Below, piece by piece: positions 1 to 8,166 of a stretch of DNA of 64,000 nt. A program made the position numbers and the translations under genes. The DNA is taken from assembly GCA_964541755.1 (NCBI GenBank), contig CAZIRF010000004.1, positions 62,001 to 126,000 on the forward strand, written 5' to 3'. Every line of letters begins with the position of its first letter. Positions within the stretch are counted from its first letter, which is position 1. Source of the DNA: CAZIRF01 sp964541755. GTDB lineage: Bacteria > Spirochaetota > Spirochaetia > Treponematales > Breznakiellaceae. The notes under the pieces are model-generated. The model saw only the letters and a list, made by a program, of their open reading frames with translations, was not told the DNA's origin and ran no database searches.

Positions 1-460
1 GGTCCAGACCTGTTTGTTTTTCGCCCTGTGTTTCCAGTTCGTCGGCCTCGCCATCGAGCTCTTCGAGCTCTTCGACGTCCTCGTCATCGCCGGCAGGGTT
101 CCCCTCGGGGGGGATGGGGGCGATATCGGCCTCCGTCTCAAGCGGGGCCCCCGACACAGGGGCGCGCACGGTGGCGTCAGTATCAGAGCCAAAATGATCG
201 TCCACCGATATGTCCAATCGGCTCCCCGTCCCCCCGGTTTCGTCATCATCTTCCCGTGAGGAAGAGGCCGACGCGAGCAGGTCCGGCAAAAAGCGCGAAA
301 AGAGAAAGTACGCACCAAAAAAAAGACCAAAAAAGAGGGCGGAAAAAACAAAGGCGCGCAGGAGGATAAAGAGAAAGCCCACGCCGCTCAAGAGACCGAC
401 GAGAAAAGAGATGACAAAGGCTGATGCAGCCACTATGGCAGCTTTTTTCACATCCGGCAC
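1..460 (-). CDS. Membrane protein downstream of flhG (partial at left edge)
   Basis: An open frame runs leftward from a GTG at 458-460 and leaves the window without a stop, so only about 153 residues are visible. It starts 18 bases after the flhG stop, behind a GGGGGAGGGAGCT ribosome-binding site, and is probably the next gene of the flagellar operon. The first 70 residues hold two hydrophobic segments (AAIVAASAFVISFLVGLLSG, then a Phe-rich stretch ending FFGAYFLFSRF). A very acidic, low-complexity and presumably cytoplasmic region with EELEELDGEADE follows. Hypothetical membrane proteins occupy this place after flhG in treponemes. No function is recognised. A second GTG three codons in (449-451) could also be the start. 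Confidence 0.72.
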   Translation of the reverse strand, partial: MPDVKKAAIVAASAFVISFLVGLLSGVGFLFILLRAFVFSALFFGLFFGAYFLFSRFLPDLLASASSSREDDDETGGTGSRLDISVDDHFGSDTDATVRAPVSGAPLETEADIAPIPPEGNPAGDDEDVEELEELDGEADELETQGEKQTGLD

Positions 461-478
461 AGCTCCCTCCCCCAGAAA

Positions 479-1369
479 TTAACGATCGGAACGACCGAAG
501 AGGCGATGAATGAGGCCGCCAAAGCCCCCACCCTCGCGAACCTCGGTCTTCTCCATGCGGCCGACAATGTGCTGAACACACTGGGCGGCCTTGCAACGCG
601 GGTCATAAACCGAAAAGGGCTTCTGCTTGAGGACAGCCTGCGAAACGGCCGGGTCGTCGTACACAAAGCCCAAGTAGTCGACCTTGAGATTGAGGAATTG
701 ACCGGCGATATTGGTGAGCCGGTCCGCGACCCCCTTGGCTTCGCCCACCGACTTGGCGCGGTTAACCACAAGCTTGAGGCCCATGTTGAGGCTGTCGATC
801 TCTGTTGCGATAATCTTGATAATGCCATAGGCGTCGGTGATGGCGGTAGGTTCGGGTGTCGTAACGATAATGGCATCGTCGGCAGCGGCAATAAACGCAA
901 GAACATTGTAGGAGACGCCGGCGCTCGTGTCGATAATGATGATATCGGCATTGGACAGCTCATTGAGCTCCTCGATAAAGTTCTGCCGCTCGTCATCGCT
1001 CAAGTTGGCGATCTTCGAAAACCCCGAAGCCCCGGCGACAATTTGAATCCCGTACTCGGTTTCGAGAATGATCTCCTTCATGGTCTTCTGTTTGCGGATG
1101 ACGTGAAAGAGGTTGAAACGCGGGATGATACCCATGATGACGTTTACGTTCGCAAGGCCGAGGTCTGCGTCCATGACGATAACCTTCTTGCCGAGGCGGG
1201 CGTAGGCGAGGGCCAGATTGACGGAAATGTTGGTCTTCCCGACGCCCCCCTTGCCGCTTGCAACCGTAATGATACGGGTCTTCTTGCCACTCTTGTTGGT
1301 CCCGGGGGGCGTCCCCGAGGCCATTTTCTCGCGCATGATCTGCCTGAGCTGTTCTGCCTGATCTTCCAT
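479..1369 (-). CDS. flhG: FlhG/FleN (YlxH) MinD-like ATPase controlling flagellar number
   Basis: 296 residues of a SIMIBI-class P-loop ATPase. The deviant Walker A KGGVGKT lies at residues 40-46, the switch MDADLGLANV at about 66-75, and the IIDTSAGV Walker B-like stretch near 140. FlhG works with the GTPase FlhF at the inner membrane to set flagellar number and position. The first 30 residues (MEDQAEQLRQIMREK) form the short N-terminal helix that in FlhG proteins stimulates FlhF GTPase. The gene follows flhF, with a 44-codon ORF between them whose TAG directly abuts this ATG, suggesting translational coupling. The assignment is firm from the motifs and the conserved spirochaete gene order. 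Confidence 0.96.
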   Translation of the reverse strand: MEDQAEQLRQIMREKMASGTPPGTNKSGKKTRIITVASGKGGVGKTNISVNLALAYARLGKKVIVMDADLGLANVNVIMGIIPRFNLFHVIRKQKTMKEIILETEYGIQIVAGASGFSKIANLSDDERQNFIEELNELSNADIIIIDTSAGVSYNVLAFIAAADDAIIVTTPEPTAITDAYGIIKIIATEIDSLNMGLKLVVNRAKSVGEAKGVADRLTNIAGQFLNLKVDYLGFVYDDPAVSQAVLKQKPFSVYDPRCKAAQCVQHIVGRMEKTEVREGGGFGGLIHRLFGRSDR

Positions 1370-1504
1370 CTATTTCTCCACCAGTGCTTCGGGGGGTATA
1401 CGTTCGGCGCAAGGCGCCTGCAGGGCGGCGCAAAGCGCCTCTATTTCCATACGGCCACTCTTGCGGGCCGTCGGGCGAGCTTTCGGACAAACACGCGGAT
1501 TCAT
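1370..1504 (-). CDS. Small 44-codon ORF between flhF and flhG
   Basis: The ATG at 1502-1504 overlaps the flhF stop as ATGA. The frame runs 44 codons to a TAG at 1370-1372 that directly touches the flhG ATG. The predicted peptide begins MNPRVCPKARPTARKSGR, continues with an internal Met, and ends ERIPPEALVEK. The first half is basic and the second half neutral to acidic. Exact packing between two coupled genes is what a translated ORF, or a leader used for coupling, would look like. A second in-frame ATG gives a 26-residue version. There is no recognisable family, and the ORF could be a chance frame, so confidence is moderate. Confidence 0.4.
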   Translation of the reverse strand: MNPRVCPKARPTARKSGRMEIEALCAALQAPCAERIPPEALVEK

Positions 1505-2826
1505 GGGGTTTCCACCTCTTCACGAGAGGGAAAACGGGCTTCAAGGCGACGACGGTCGACGGTAAAGCCCTCGAGATTGGTAAGAAGGCGGACAACACTT
1601 GCCTCTTCGAGGTTGGCGGGAACCTTTTGGCCGTCCGCGATGTAGGAGAGGCGTTTGCCCTTCTCGTGCATGATGCTGATAAGGTTCCCCACCCGCATGG
1701 TCTCATCGAGTTTGGTGATGACAACCGAGTGGTAGGCGAAGGGCTCGAACTGGCGGAATATTTCGACGAGATCCGAGTACTTGGTGGTGGCCGAGACCGC
1801 CAGGTGAACATCGGCATTGGTCGCCACCGGCGAAAGTATCGACTTCATCTCGCCGAGTTTGGTGTAATCCTTGGGGCTCTTGCCGATGGTATCGATAAGG
1901 ATGAGGTCTGCACTGTCCTGGTACATGGCGATGATTTTGCGCAGGTCGTCGGCCGAGTTAACCGTGGAAACGGGGACCTTCATGATGTCGCCATAGGTTT
2001 TGAGCTGGTCCTTTGCCCCGATACGATAGGTATCGATGGTAACCATGCGCACCGAAAGAGGCCGACGCACCGAACTGCCCAGGGAAAAGCGCGCGGCAAT
2101 CTTGGCGATGGTAGTCGTCTTGCCAACCCCGGTGGGGCCCACAAGAACGAAGAGGTGCGGGCGCACCGGGAAGGGCCCGGGGGCTGTTATGGCGACATCT
2201 TCGCCAATCCACTCGAGAACCCTCTGCTGGACTTCGTGGTAATCGGCGAGTTCCGCCAGCGAAAACTCCGACTGCAGGCGGGTCTCGATGCGCTTGATGT
2301 ACGCATACGAGAAATCATTGTTCGAAAGAAGTTCCCGAATGGCCCTGATTGACTCGTGCTCTTCCGCGCCACCCTCGTTTCCGGCGGCATTCTTTTCCAT
2401 CATTGAGCGAAGATGCTGCAGCTCTTTGAGGACGACCATGTTGGTGTCAATCTTCGATTCTGCGAGAATACGCTGCTTTTGAAGTTCGAAGTCGTTGGCG
2501 GCAGAGAGGGCATCCGGGCCTTTGGCATACGAAGGGGCAGACGCGGAAGACTGTCGTACGCCGCTGGCAGGGGGCGTGGGTCGCAAAGACGACGGGGCCG
2601 GAACACCGGGGGCCGGGCGGGAGGACATGGATGCGGGCCCGCTCCATGCGAACCCACTGCCCACAACCCGATAGGTAATCTCGCAGAGCTGGCGCCGCCC
2701 GAAACCGAGGAAACCGCGCGAGATGATCTCCTTCTGGTTGAGAATCTTGTAGGAGCGGCCATGGGCAGCCTCGATTTTTCTGATGCAGGCCTCATAAGTT
2801 TCGGCCTGTTCGGTATACAATTCCAT
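1501..2826 (-). CDS. flhF: FlhF, SRP-type GTPase for flagellar placement
   Basis: 441 residues with the usual FlhF layout. There is a basic N-terminal B-domain (residues 1-55), a long Pro/Ser/Ala-rich linker (about 60-100), a helical N domain, and an SRP-type G domain. G1 is GPTGVGKTT at about 230-238; DTYRIGA and LIDTIGKSPKD (G2/G3) follow, then TKLDE (G4). FlhF recruits the first flagellar components to the pole and is switched off by FlhG. The start lies 2 bases after the flhA stop. The end overlaps the next small ORF by the ATGA arrangement. Confidence 0.96.
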   Translation of the reverse strand: MELYTEQAETYEACIRKIEAAHGRSYKILNQKEIISRGFLGFGRRQLCEITYRVVGSGFAWSGPASMSSRPAPGVPAPSSLRPTPPASGVRQSSASAPSYAKGPDALSAANDFELQKQRILAESKIDTNMVVLKELQHLRSMMEKNAAGNEGGAEEHESIRAIRELLSNNDFSYAYIKRIETRLQSEFSLAELADYHEVQQRVLEWIGEDVAITAPGPFPVRPHLFVLVGPTGVGKTTTIAKIAARFSLGSSVRRPLSVRMVTIDTYRIGAKDQLKTYGDIMKVPVSTVNSADDLRKIIAMYQDSADLILIDTIGKSPKDYTKLGEMKSILSPVATNADVHLAVSATTKYSDLVEIFRQFEPFAYHSVVITKLDETMRVGNLISIMHEKGKRLSYIADGQKVPANLEEASVVRLLTNLEGFTVDRRRLEARFPSREEVETP

Positions 2827-2828
2827 AT

Positions 2829-4922
2829 TTACTCTTCCATCCTGATTTCACCCACCGACTCAACGGTGACATCGTTGACTATTTCGGGTACCGAGAGGAC
2901 GACAAGATCGGGCAACTCACGGTCGCTTGAAGACTTGACGAGGGCGCGCGCGGCCTCCGAGCAGAGAATGACCGGGATGATACCCTGGTCATGGACCGCG
3001 CTCACCATACGGGACAGGGCGCGTATCCAGCCACGCTGGATGGCCGGTTCGAGGCCCGAGACGACGCCGCTGGCAGTCTCCACGCGGCTTTCCACAATTT
3101 TCTGCTCCAGTGAGGGGTCGAGGGTGAGGACGCGGAGGACTTTGGCATCATCGGCATACTGCAGGCAGATCTGGCGCCCCAGGGCCTGACGTGCCTTCTC
3201 GGTAAGAAAGCCGCTCTCGCGAGTGGCCGGCGCATAGTCTGCGAGGGCCTCGAGTATGGCGACTGTATTGCGTATGGAAACCTGTTCGCGAAGGAGGGCT
3301 TGGAGAACTTTCTGTATCTCGCCAAGAGAGAGGTGCTTCTGCACGTCTTCGACAACAGCCGGGTATTCCTTCTTGAGGGTCTCGAGTATGCCCTGGGTCT
3401 CCTGCCGCCCGAGTATTTCGGCTGCGTGCCTTTTGATAATCTCGGTAAGATGGGTCGCAATGATGGACGGCGGGTCGATGACCGTAAGGCCGGCGGCCTC
3501 GGCCTCCTCTCGCTTGTCCTCTGCAATCCAGAGAGCGGGCAGGCCGAAAGCCGGATCGCGGGTTTTCTCGCCGGGGATATCGAGGGGGACATTGCCGGGG
3601 TTGATACACAGGTAGTAGCCCATGCGAATCTTGCCGCGGCCCACATCGACGCCTTTGATCTTGAAACAGTATTCGGCCGGTTCGAGCCGCATGTTGTCAA
3701 TAATGCGGATGGGGGGCAGCACAAGCCCGAGGTCCAGGGCGGCCTCGCGTCGAATGCGCACAACCCGTTCGAGGAGCTCCGCCCCCTTGTCGCGGTCAAC
3801 AAGGGGTATGAGGCCAAAGCCCAACTCCAGCGAGAGGGGATCGAGGGGAACAACCGGGGACATCTCGGAGCTCTCTGCGGCGGGTTTCGCGGCCTTTTCC
3901 TTGGCCTGCTCTGCCGCTTTGTCAAAGCTGCGCAGCTCGGCGCGACCCAGCCGGTAGGCGAGGACGGCGAGGGCGATGGCCATGGGCGCGGTAATGTACC
4001 AGGGGAAGCCGGGTATGAGAGAAAAAGCGAGGAGTATCCCCGCGCCAACCCAGTAGATACGGGCATCGCGCGAGAATTGGGTGGTCGCATCCGAACCAAA
4101 GGTACCATCAGAAACCGAGCGGGTAACGATAATGCCGGTGGCCAACGAGACAAAGAGGCTGGGAAACTGGGAAAGGAGCCCGTCGCCGATGGTGAAGCGG
4201 GTATAAACATTCATGGCAGCCCCGATAGCCTCTTTATGAATGGTCACCCCGATGATGATACCGGCGAGCAAGTTCACAATTGTTATGAAGATGCCCACCT
4301 TGACGTTCCCCGAGACAAACTTGCTCGAACCGTCCATGGCACCGTAGAAATCCACCTCGCGTTGGAGTTCCCGCTTGCGCGTAATGGCCTCTTCCTCGCT
4401 TATGGACCCGGAGTTGTATTCGGCCTCGATGGCCATCTGCTTGCCGGGCATGGCATCGAGGGCGAAACGGGCGGCGACCTCGGCAACACGGGTTGCGCCC
4501 TTGGTAATAACCATGGCCTGCACGGCGATAATGATGATAAAGATGACCAAACCGATAACGAGGCCCGAAGTCCCCGAGGAACCGGTAACAAAGTTGCCAA
4601 AAGCCTTGACCATGCGCCCGTCGAACTTTGCCCCCTGAGAGAGGATGAGACGGGTCGAAGAGACGTTGATGCCCAGACTGAAAATGGTCGAGACGAGGAG
4701 CATGGTGGGAAAGACGTTGAAATCGGTGGCTTTTCGCGTATAGAGGACAATAAGCAGAATGAGAATGGCGAGAATGAGGTTGATTACCATAAAGGCGTCG
4801 AGCAGAATGGTGGGAAGGGGGATAATCATCATCATAACGACGACAATGACCCCCAAGGCTACTGCCATGTCGCTGCGGCCGGAGAGGAAACTGTGTTGTA
4901 GTACCTTGCGGGCATCGGACAT
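2829..4922 (-). CDS. flhA: FlhA, flagellar type III export gate protein
   Basis: 697 residues, the normal size for FlhA. The N-terminal half has eight predicted membrane segments, beginning around residues 17-40. It contains the conserved FHIPEP-like cytoplasmic loop region with DAMPGKQMAIEAEYNSG, typical of FlhA/InvA exporters. The C-terminal half (from about residue 330) is the soluble domain that forms the nonameric ring and docks chaperone-substrate complexes. FlhA sits in the basal body export gate and couples proton motive force to export. It follows flhB after a 19-base gap and precedes flhF by 2 bases. Confidence 0.97.
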   Translation of the reverse strand: MSDARKVLQHSFLSGRSDMAVALGVIVVVMMMIIPLPTILLDAFMVINLILAILILLIVLYTRKATDFNVFPTMLLVSTIFSLGINVSSTRLILSQGAKFDGRMVKAFGNFVTGSSGTSGLVIGLVIFIIIIAVQAMVITKGATRVAEVAARFALDAMPGKQMAIEAEYNSGSISEEEAITRKRELQREVDFYGAMDGSSKFVSGNVKVGIFITIVNLLAGIIIGVTIHKEAIGAAMNVYTRFTIGDGLLSQFPSLFVSLATGIIVTRSVSDGTFGSDATTQFSRDARIYWVGAGILLAFSLIPGFPWYITAPMAIALAVLAYRLGRAELRSFDKAAEQAKEKAAKPAAESSEMSPVVPLDPLSLELGFGLIPLVDRDKGAELLERVVRIRREAALDLGLVLPPIRIIDNMRLEPAEYCFKIKGVDVGRGKIRMGYYLCINPGNVPLDIPGEKTRDPAFGLPALWIAEDKREEAEAAGLTVIDPPSIIATHLTEIIKRHAAEILGRQETQGILETLKKEYPAVVEDVQKHLSLGEIQKVLQALLREQVSIRNTVAILEALADYAPATRESGFLTEKARQALGRQICLQYADDAKVLRVLTLDPSLEQKIVESRVETASGVVSGLEPAIQRGWIRALSRMVSAVHDQGIIPVILCSEAARALVKSSSDRELPDLVVLSVPEIVNDVTVESVGEIRMEE

Positions 4923-4941
4923 GAAAGACTACACCTCTGCG

Positions 4942-6243
4942 TTACGCATCCATGAGCACACGCCCACGGGCTTCATTGATTTTGTTGACCTGCGCCAGCA
5001 CGGTCGCGATAACCTGATAGTACTGTTCCGGAATAGTATCACCAATTTCGAGTTCGGCATACAGGGTGCGGGCCAGGGGCTTGTTTTCGACGATGGGGAC
5101 GCCGTTTTCGCGGGCTATGGCCTTGATGCGCTGCGCCACGTCGTCGGCCCCCTTCGCGGTGAGCATGGGCGCCGGCATGGTCTGTCGATTCCACTCGAGG
5201 GCAACGGCAAAGTGGGTCGGGTTTGTGATGACGACGTCTGCATTGGGAACGTTGACCGCCATATTCTGTGAGAGGAGCTCGCGCATGCGCTGGCGAAGTC
5301 GCCCCTTGACCAAGGGGTCGCCCTCGTACATCTTGCGCTCTTCTTTGATCTCCTGTTTGGTCATCTTGAGGCTTTCCTTGAAGGTATGCCGTTGAAAGAA
5401 AAAATCGGGAATCGAAAGAACGAGAAGCAAGAGGGCGGCAATGATAACCAAGCGAACAGCCACCCCGCCCACATACGAGAGGCCGGCCCACACCCCCATT
5501 CCGTTGACCCGCGCGAGCTGCTCGATTTCCCCCCGAATGGTAAAAAACGCGACAATACCGATGATGGCGATCTTTACCATGGATTTTGCGAGGTTGAAGA
5601 GCCCTTCCATCGAGAAGAAACTTCGTTTGAAGTACTCCCCGAACTTGGGGAGCACCTTGCTGAACTTGGGGGTGAGCGGTTTGACCGTAAAGAGAAAGCC
5701 GGTTTGAACAACGTTCGAAAAAACCCCCGACACGAGGGCAATGACCAAAAGGGGCGCGACAACCTTGGCCAGATAACGCAGACAGACCAGGTAAATGTAG
5801 CGGTCGGTCAAGGGATCGAGATCCATACTGCGGGTAAGAAAGAAATTGACCATTTCGAGGCAGGTGTCGAGCATGTAGGGGGCCAGAAACAGGAGGAGCA
5901 GAACGGGCATGAGCAGGCCCAGGGCCGCGCTGAGCTCCTGGCTCTTGGCTACCCGTCCCTCCTCGCGGGCCTTCTTGATCTTGTATTCGGTGGGGTCTTC
6001 GGTACGTCCCTCGTCTTCTGCCGCAAACCATTGAAGATCAATGGCGCAGGCCCGTTCGAGGTCCTGCCGGCGCCGGGCATGGTGGGCCGGCGCCCGATCC
6101 GGTGAACGGGAAGGAGTCCGGGGGCTGCCCATGGCGGGGCGATCCATTCGCCAACATACATTCAGGGGTGTTCTTTCAAAACTCACCGAGTTTTGAAAGA
6201 GCCTTATCAGTCTATTCGATTTTTGTCCGACCAAAGCCCTCAT
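4942..6243 (-). CDS. flhB: FlhB, flagellar export switch protein, with unusual N-terminal extension
   Basis: 433 residues. The canonical FlhB core begins near residue 70 (DLQWFAAEDEGRTEDPTE). Four membrane segments follow, and the autocleavage motif NPTH lies at residues 341-344. FlhB controls the switch from rod/hook to filament substrates. The ATG at 6243 overlaps the fliR stop (ATGA) and has a GGGAG site six bases upstream, so the roughly 68 extra N-terminal residues appear to be translated. That extension contains a 13-bp perfect palindrome (6172-6200) and has no similarity to FlhB proteins I know. An internal ATG (MDRPAMG) could give a shorter product. The core assignment is firm; the true N-terminus is not. 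Confidence 0.94.
   Translation of the reverse strand: MRALVGQKSNRLIRLFQNSVSFERTPLNVCWRMDRPAMGSPRTPSRSPDRAPAHHARRRQDLERACAIDLQWFAAEDEGRTEDPTEYKIKKAREEGRVAKSQELSAALGLLMPVLLLLFLAPYMLDTCLEMVNFFLTRSMDLDPLTDRYIYLVCLRYLAKVVAPLLVIALVSGVFSNVVQTGFLFTVKPLTPKFSKVLPKFGEYFKRSFFSMEGLFNLAKSMVKIAIIGIVAFFTIRGEIEQLARVNGMGVWAGLSYVGGVAVRLVIIAALLLLVLSIPDFFFQRHTFKESLKMTKQEIKEERKMYEGDPLVKGRLRQRMRELLSQNMAVNVPNADVVITNPTHFAVALEWNRQTMPAPMLTAKGADDVAQRIKAIARENGVPIVENKPLARTLYAELEIGDTIPEQYYQVIATVLAQVNKINEARGRVLMDA
6172..6200. repeat. Palindrome inside the flhB N-terminal extension
   Basis: A 13-bp perfect inverted repeat (arms TCTTTCAAAACTC and GAGTTTTGAAAGA) with a 3-nt loop ACC. It lies in frame in the extra N-terminal region of flhB and encodes LFQNSVSFER on the minus strand. 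The geometry, a long perfect stem with a 3-nt loop, recurs at 11822-11866, 24456-24492 and 52799-52835. Confidence 0.75.
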
Positions 6244-7022
6244 ATTCCGCTCCCGACTGTCGCAAGAAGGGTCTCCAGCTGGCGGAACCCGGCGTCCATG
6301 ATGTGGGCAAAGTGTTCGACCATAAAAGGCATGATGAAGAGGATCATACCAAAGGCGACGGTAATGGAGATGGGGAAGCCTTCGGAGAGGAGGTTCATCT
6401 GCGGGGCGGCCTTCGAGAGCAGACCGGTAGTGACCGAAATGAGGAAGAGCGTGCCGACGATGGGGAGCGAAATGAGGAGGGCATCGGAAAAAAGGCGCGA
6501 GAGTCCAACGAGAAAAAACGAGAGGAAATCGCCGCGTGAGGCGATGAGGGTGGCGACACTGAGGCTCTCCAGGGAACGCAGGAAACCGCCGAGGAAGAGC
6601 GAGCGAAAACCGCCAACACAGAGGAAGGTGAACATGGCAATGAGGTTGAGGTACTGACCCAGGAGGGGATTTTCGATCTGGGCAAGCGGGTCGAAGGTTT
6701 CCGATGCACCAAACCCCATCTGGAGCGAGAAGAATTGACCGGCAGAGGAAAAGGCGGCAAAGACGAGGTTGATAAAAAATCCCATGATAATGCCGATAAG
6801 CGCCTCGCCGACGACCTGGAAGACAAAGGCTATCGTTGAAGACTCGGGGGCGATGGCGGGGGCGAGGGGGAGGGCACAGAAAGCGGCAAAACCGGCGAGG
6901 GCGACACGAACGAGGCGAGGATTGGCTTCGCTGGAGAGCAGGGGCGCGGTTTCGATCATGGCGAGGGCCCGCACGGCAATGAGGAGGTACGCCGGTAGCC
7001 GGGCGAGAATCTCGTCGAGCAT
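6240..7022 (-). CDS. fliR: FliR, flagellar export gate membrane protein
   Basis: 260 residues, a normal length. About six hydrophobic segments span the protein, with the typical ARLPAYLLIAVRALAMIETA start and a QMGFGASETFDP loop at mid-protein. FliR joins FliP and FliQ in the helical export gate under the MS ring. It starts 3 bases after the fliQ stop and overlaps flhB by four bases, consistent with tight operon translation. Confidence 0.95.
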   Translation of the reverse strand: MLDEILARLPAYLLIAVRALAMIETAPLLSSEANPRLVRVALAGFAAFCALPLAPAIAPESSTIAFVFQVVGEALIGIIMGFFINLVFAAFSSAGQFFSLQMGFGASETFDPLAQIENPLLGQYLNLIAMFTFLCVGGFRSLFLGGFLRSLESLSVATLIASRGDFLSFFLVGLSRLFSDALLISLPIVGTLFLISVTTGLLSKAAPQMNLLSEGFPISITVAFGMILFIMPFMVEHFAHIMDAGFRQLETLLATVGSGI

Positions 7023-7025
7023 GGC

Positions 7026-7295
7026 CTAGCCCACCATACCCGGTATCATACGAAAAAGTTCGCGGGTGTAGTCGCCCATACTCGAGAACATCCAGCCCCC
7101 CAAGAGGGCAAGAGCCCCGAGTATGGCTATGATCTTGGGGACGAAGGTGAGGGTCTGCTCCTGTATGGAGGTCGCTGCCTGTAAAATCGAGACAATAAGA
7201 CCGACAATGAGAGCGGCTATGAGAATGGGACCGGCGAGCAAGAGGACTTGAAACACCCCGCCCCGCATCAAGGATACGACATCACCAATACTCAT
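7026..7295 (-). CDS. fliQ: FliQ, flagellar export gate membrane protein
   Basis: 89 residues with two transmembrane hairpin helices (about 18-40 and 53-72) and the conserved SILQAATSIQEQTLTFVPKI loop between them. This is diagnostic of FliQ/SctS. The four FliQ subunits wrap around the FliP-FliR core. It lies between fliP (gap of 9 bases) and fliR (gap of 3 bases). Confidence 0.96.
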   Translation of the reverse strand: MSIGDVVSLMRGGVFQVLLLAGPILIAALIVGLIVSILQAATSIQEQTLTFVPKIIAILGALALLGGWMFSSMGDYTRELFRMIPGMVG

Positions 7296-7304
7296 TGTGC
7301 CCCC

Positions 7305-8117
7305 TTACATGAAAGAAAGGACCAACTGCTGGGTGAGCAGTCCCCATCCATCCACGAGCACGAAGAGGATGAGTTTGAAGGGTGCGGAGATCATGACCGG
7401 CGGGAGCATGATCATACCCATCGACATGAGGATACTGGCGACGATCATGTCGATTACAATAAACGGTATATAGAGGAGTATACCTATCTTGAAGGCTATC
7501 GTGAGTTCGTTGAGGATAAACGCGGGGATGAGGACATAGGTGGGGACGTCGGCGAGGGTATCGGGCTTGTCGAGACCCCGCATGGCCATAAAGAGGCGGA
7601 TATTCTCCGGGCTCTTGCTCATCTGACGGTACATAAAGATGCGCAGGGGTTTCTCCGCCTCGGTATAGGCTTCGGCGACCGAGAGCTCGCCATCGGCAAG
7701 GGGGCGGAAGGCATTGTCGTAGACGGTCGTAAAGGTGGGCCACATGATGAAGATGGTCATGAAGAGGGCAACACCCATAAGGACCTGGTTGGGCGGGACC
7801 TGCTGGAGCGAGAGGGCGCGTTTGATAAAGTCCAGAACGATGGAAATGCGCAAAAAACTCGTCATGAGGACAAGGAGGCTGGGCGCCAGGGACAGCAGGG
7901 TAAGGAGGAGGAGGAGCTGAACGCTAAAGGCCACTTCCTGGCCGCTACCAGGCTGGCGAATCGAGAGGTCCAGGAAGGGGATGACCGGATCGGCCGGAGC
8001 TGCGGGTACGCTGACGGTGCCGTCGGTAGCGCGCCCGGGGAAACCGGGGGTCTGGGCCGAAAGGCCCGCGACCGACAGGAGCGAGAAGAGTATCAGTATA
8101 AAAATGCCTTTTTTCAT
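7305..8117 (-). CDS. fliP: FliP, flagellar export gate membrane protein
   Basis: 270 residues from the ATG at 8115-8117 (MKKGIFILILFSLLSVAG, a cleaved signal peptide as in most FliP). Upstream in-frame codons give an Arg-rich sequence unlike FliP and are not used here. The conserved core includes MTSFLRISIVLDFIKRAL and RQMSKSPENIRLF, then the C-terminal membrane hairpin. An 8-G tract (8119-8126, C on the plus strand) lies immediately upstream of the ATG and supplies or overlaps the ribosome-binding site. Length change there would alter initiation. The fliO stop lies about 50 bases upstream. Confidence 0.95.
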   Translation of the reverse strand: MKKGIFILILFSLLSVAGLSAQTPGFPGRATDGTVSVPAAPADPVIPFLDLSIRQPGSGQEVAFSVQLLLLLTLLSLAPSLLVLMTSFLRISIVLDFIKRALSLQQVPPNQVLMGVALFMTIFIMWPTFTTVYDNAFRPLADGELSVAEAYTEAEKPLRIFMYRQMSKSPENIRLFMAMRGLDKPDTLADVPTYVLIPAFILNELTIAFKIGILLYIPFIVIDMIVASILMSMGMIMLPPVMISAPFKLILFVLVDGWGLLTQQLVLSFM

Positions 8118-8118
8118 G

Positions 8119-8126
8119 CCCCCCCC
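8119..8126 (-). repeat. Poly-G (G8) tract at the fliP ribosome-binding site
   Basis: Eight consecutive C on the plus strand (G on the transcribed strand), one base upstream of the fliP ATG. No other purine-rich Shine-Dalgarno is visible, so this tract probably serves as the ribosome-binding site. Confidence 0.7.
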
Positions 8127-8166
8127 AGAGCGTATCCTGCGATCACTTTGACCGCAACGCCTTGTT

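Noticed and set aside
506..4901. Several long plus-strand open frames (300-530 codons) opposite flhG, flhF and flhA
   Set aside because: High GC leaves few stops on the opposite strand; these frames are low-complexity shadows with no start signals or domains, whereas the minus-strand genes are unmistakable.
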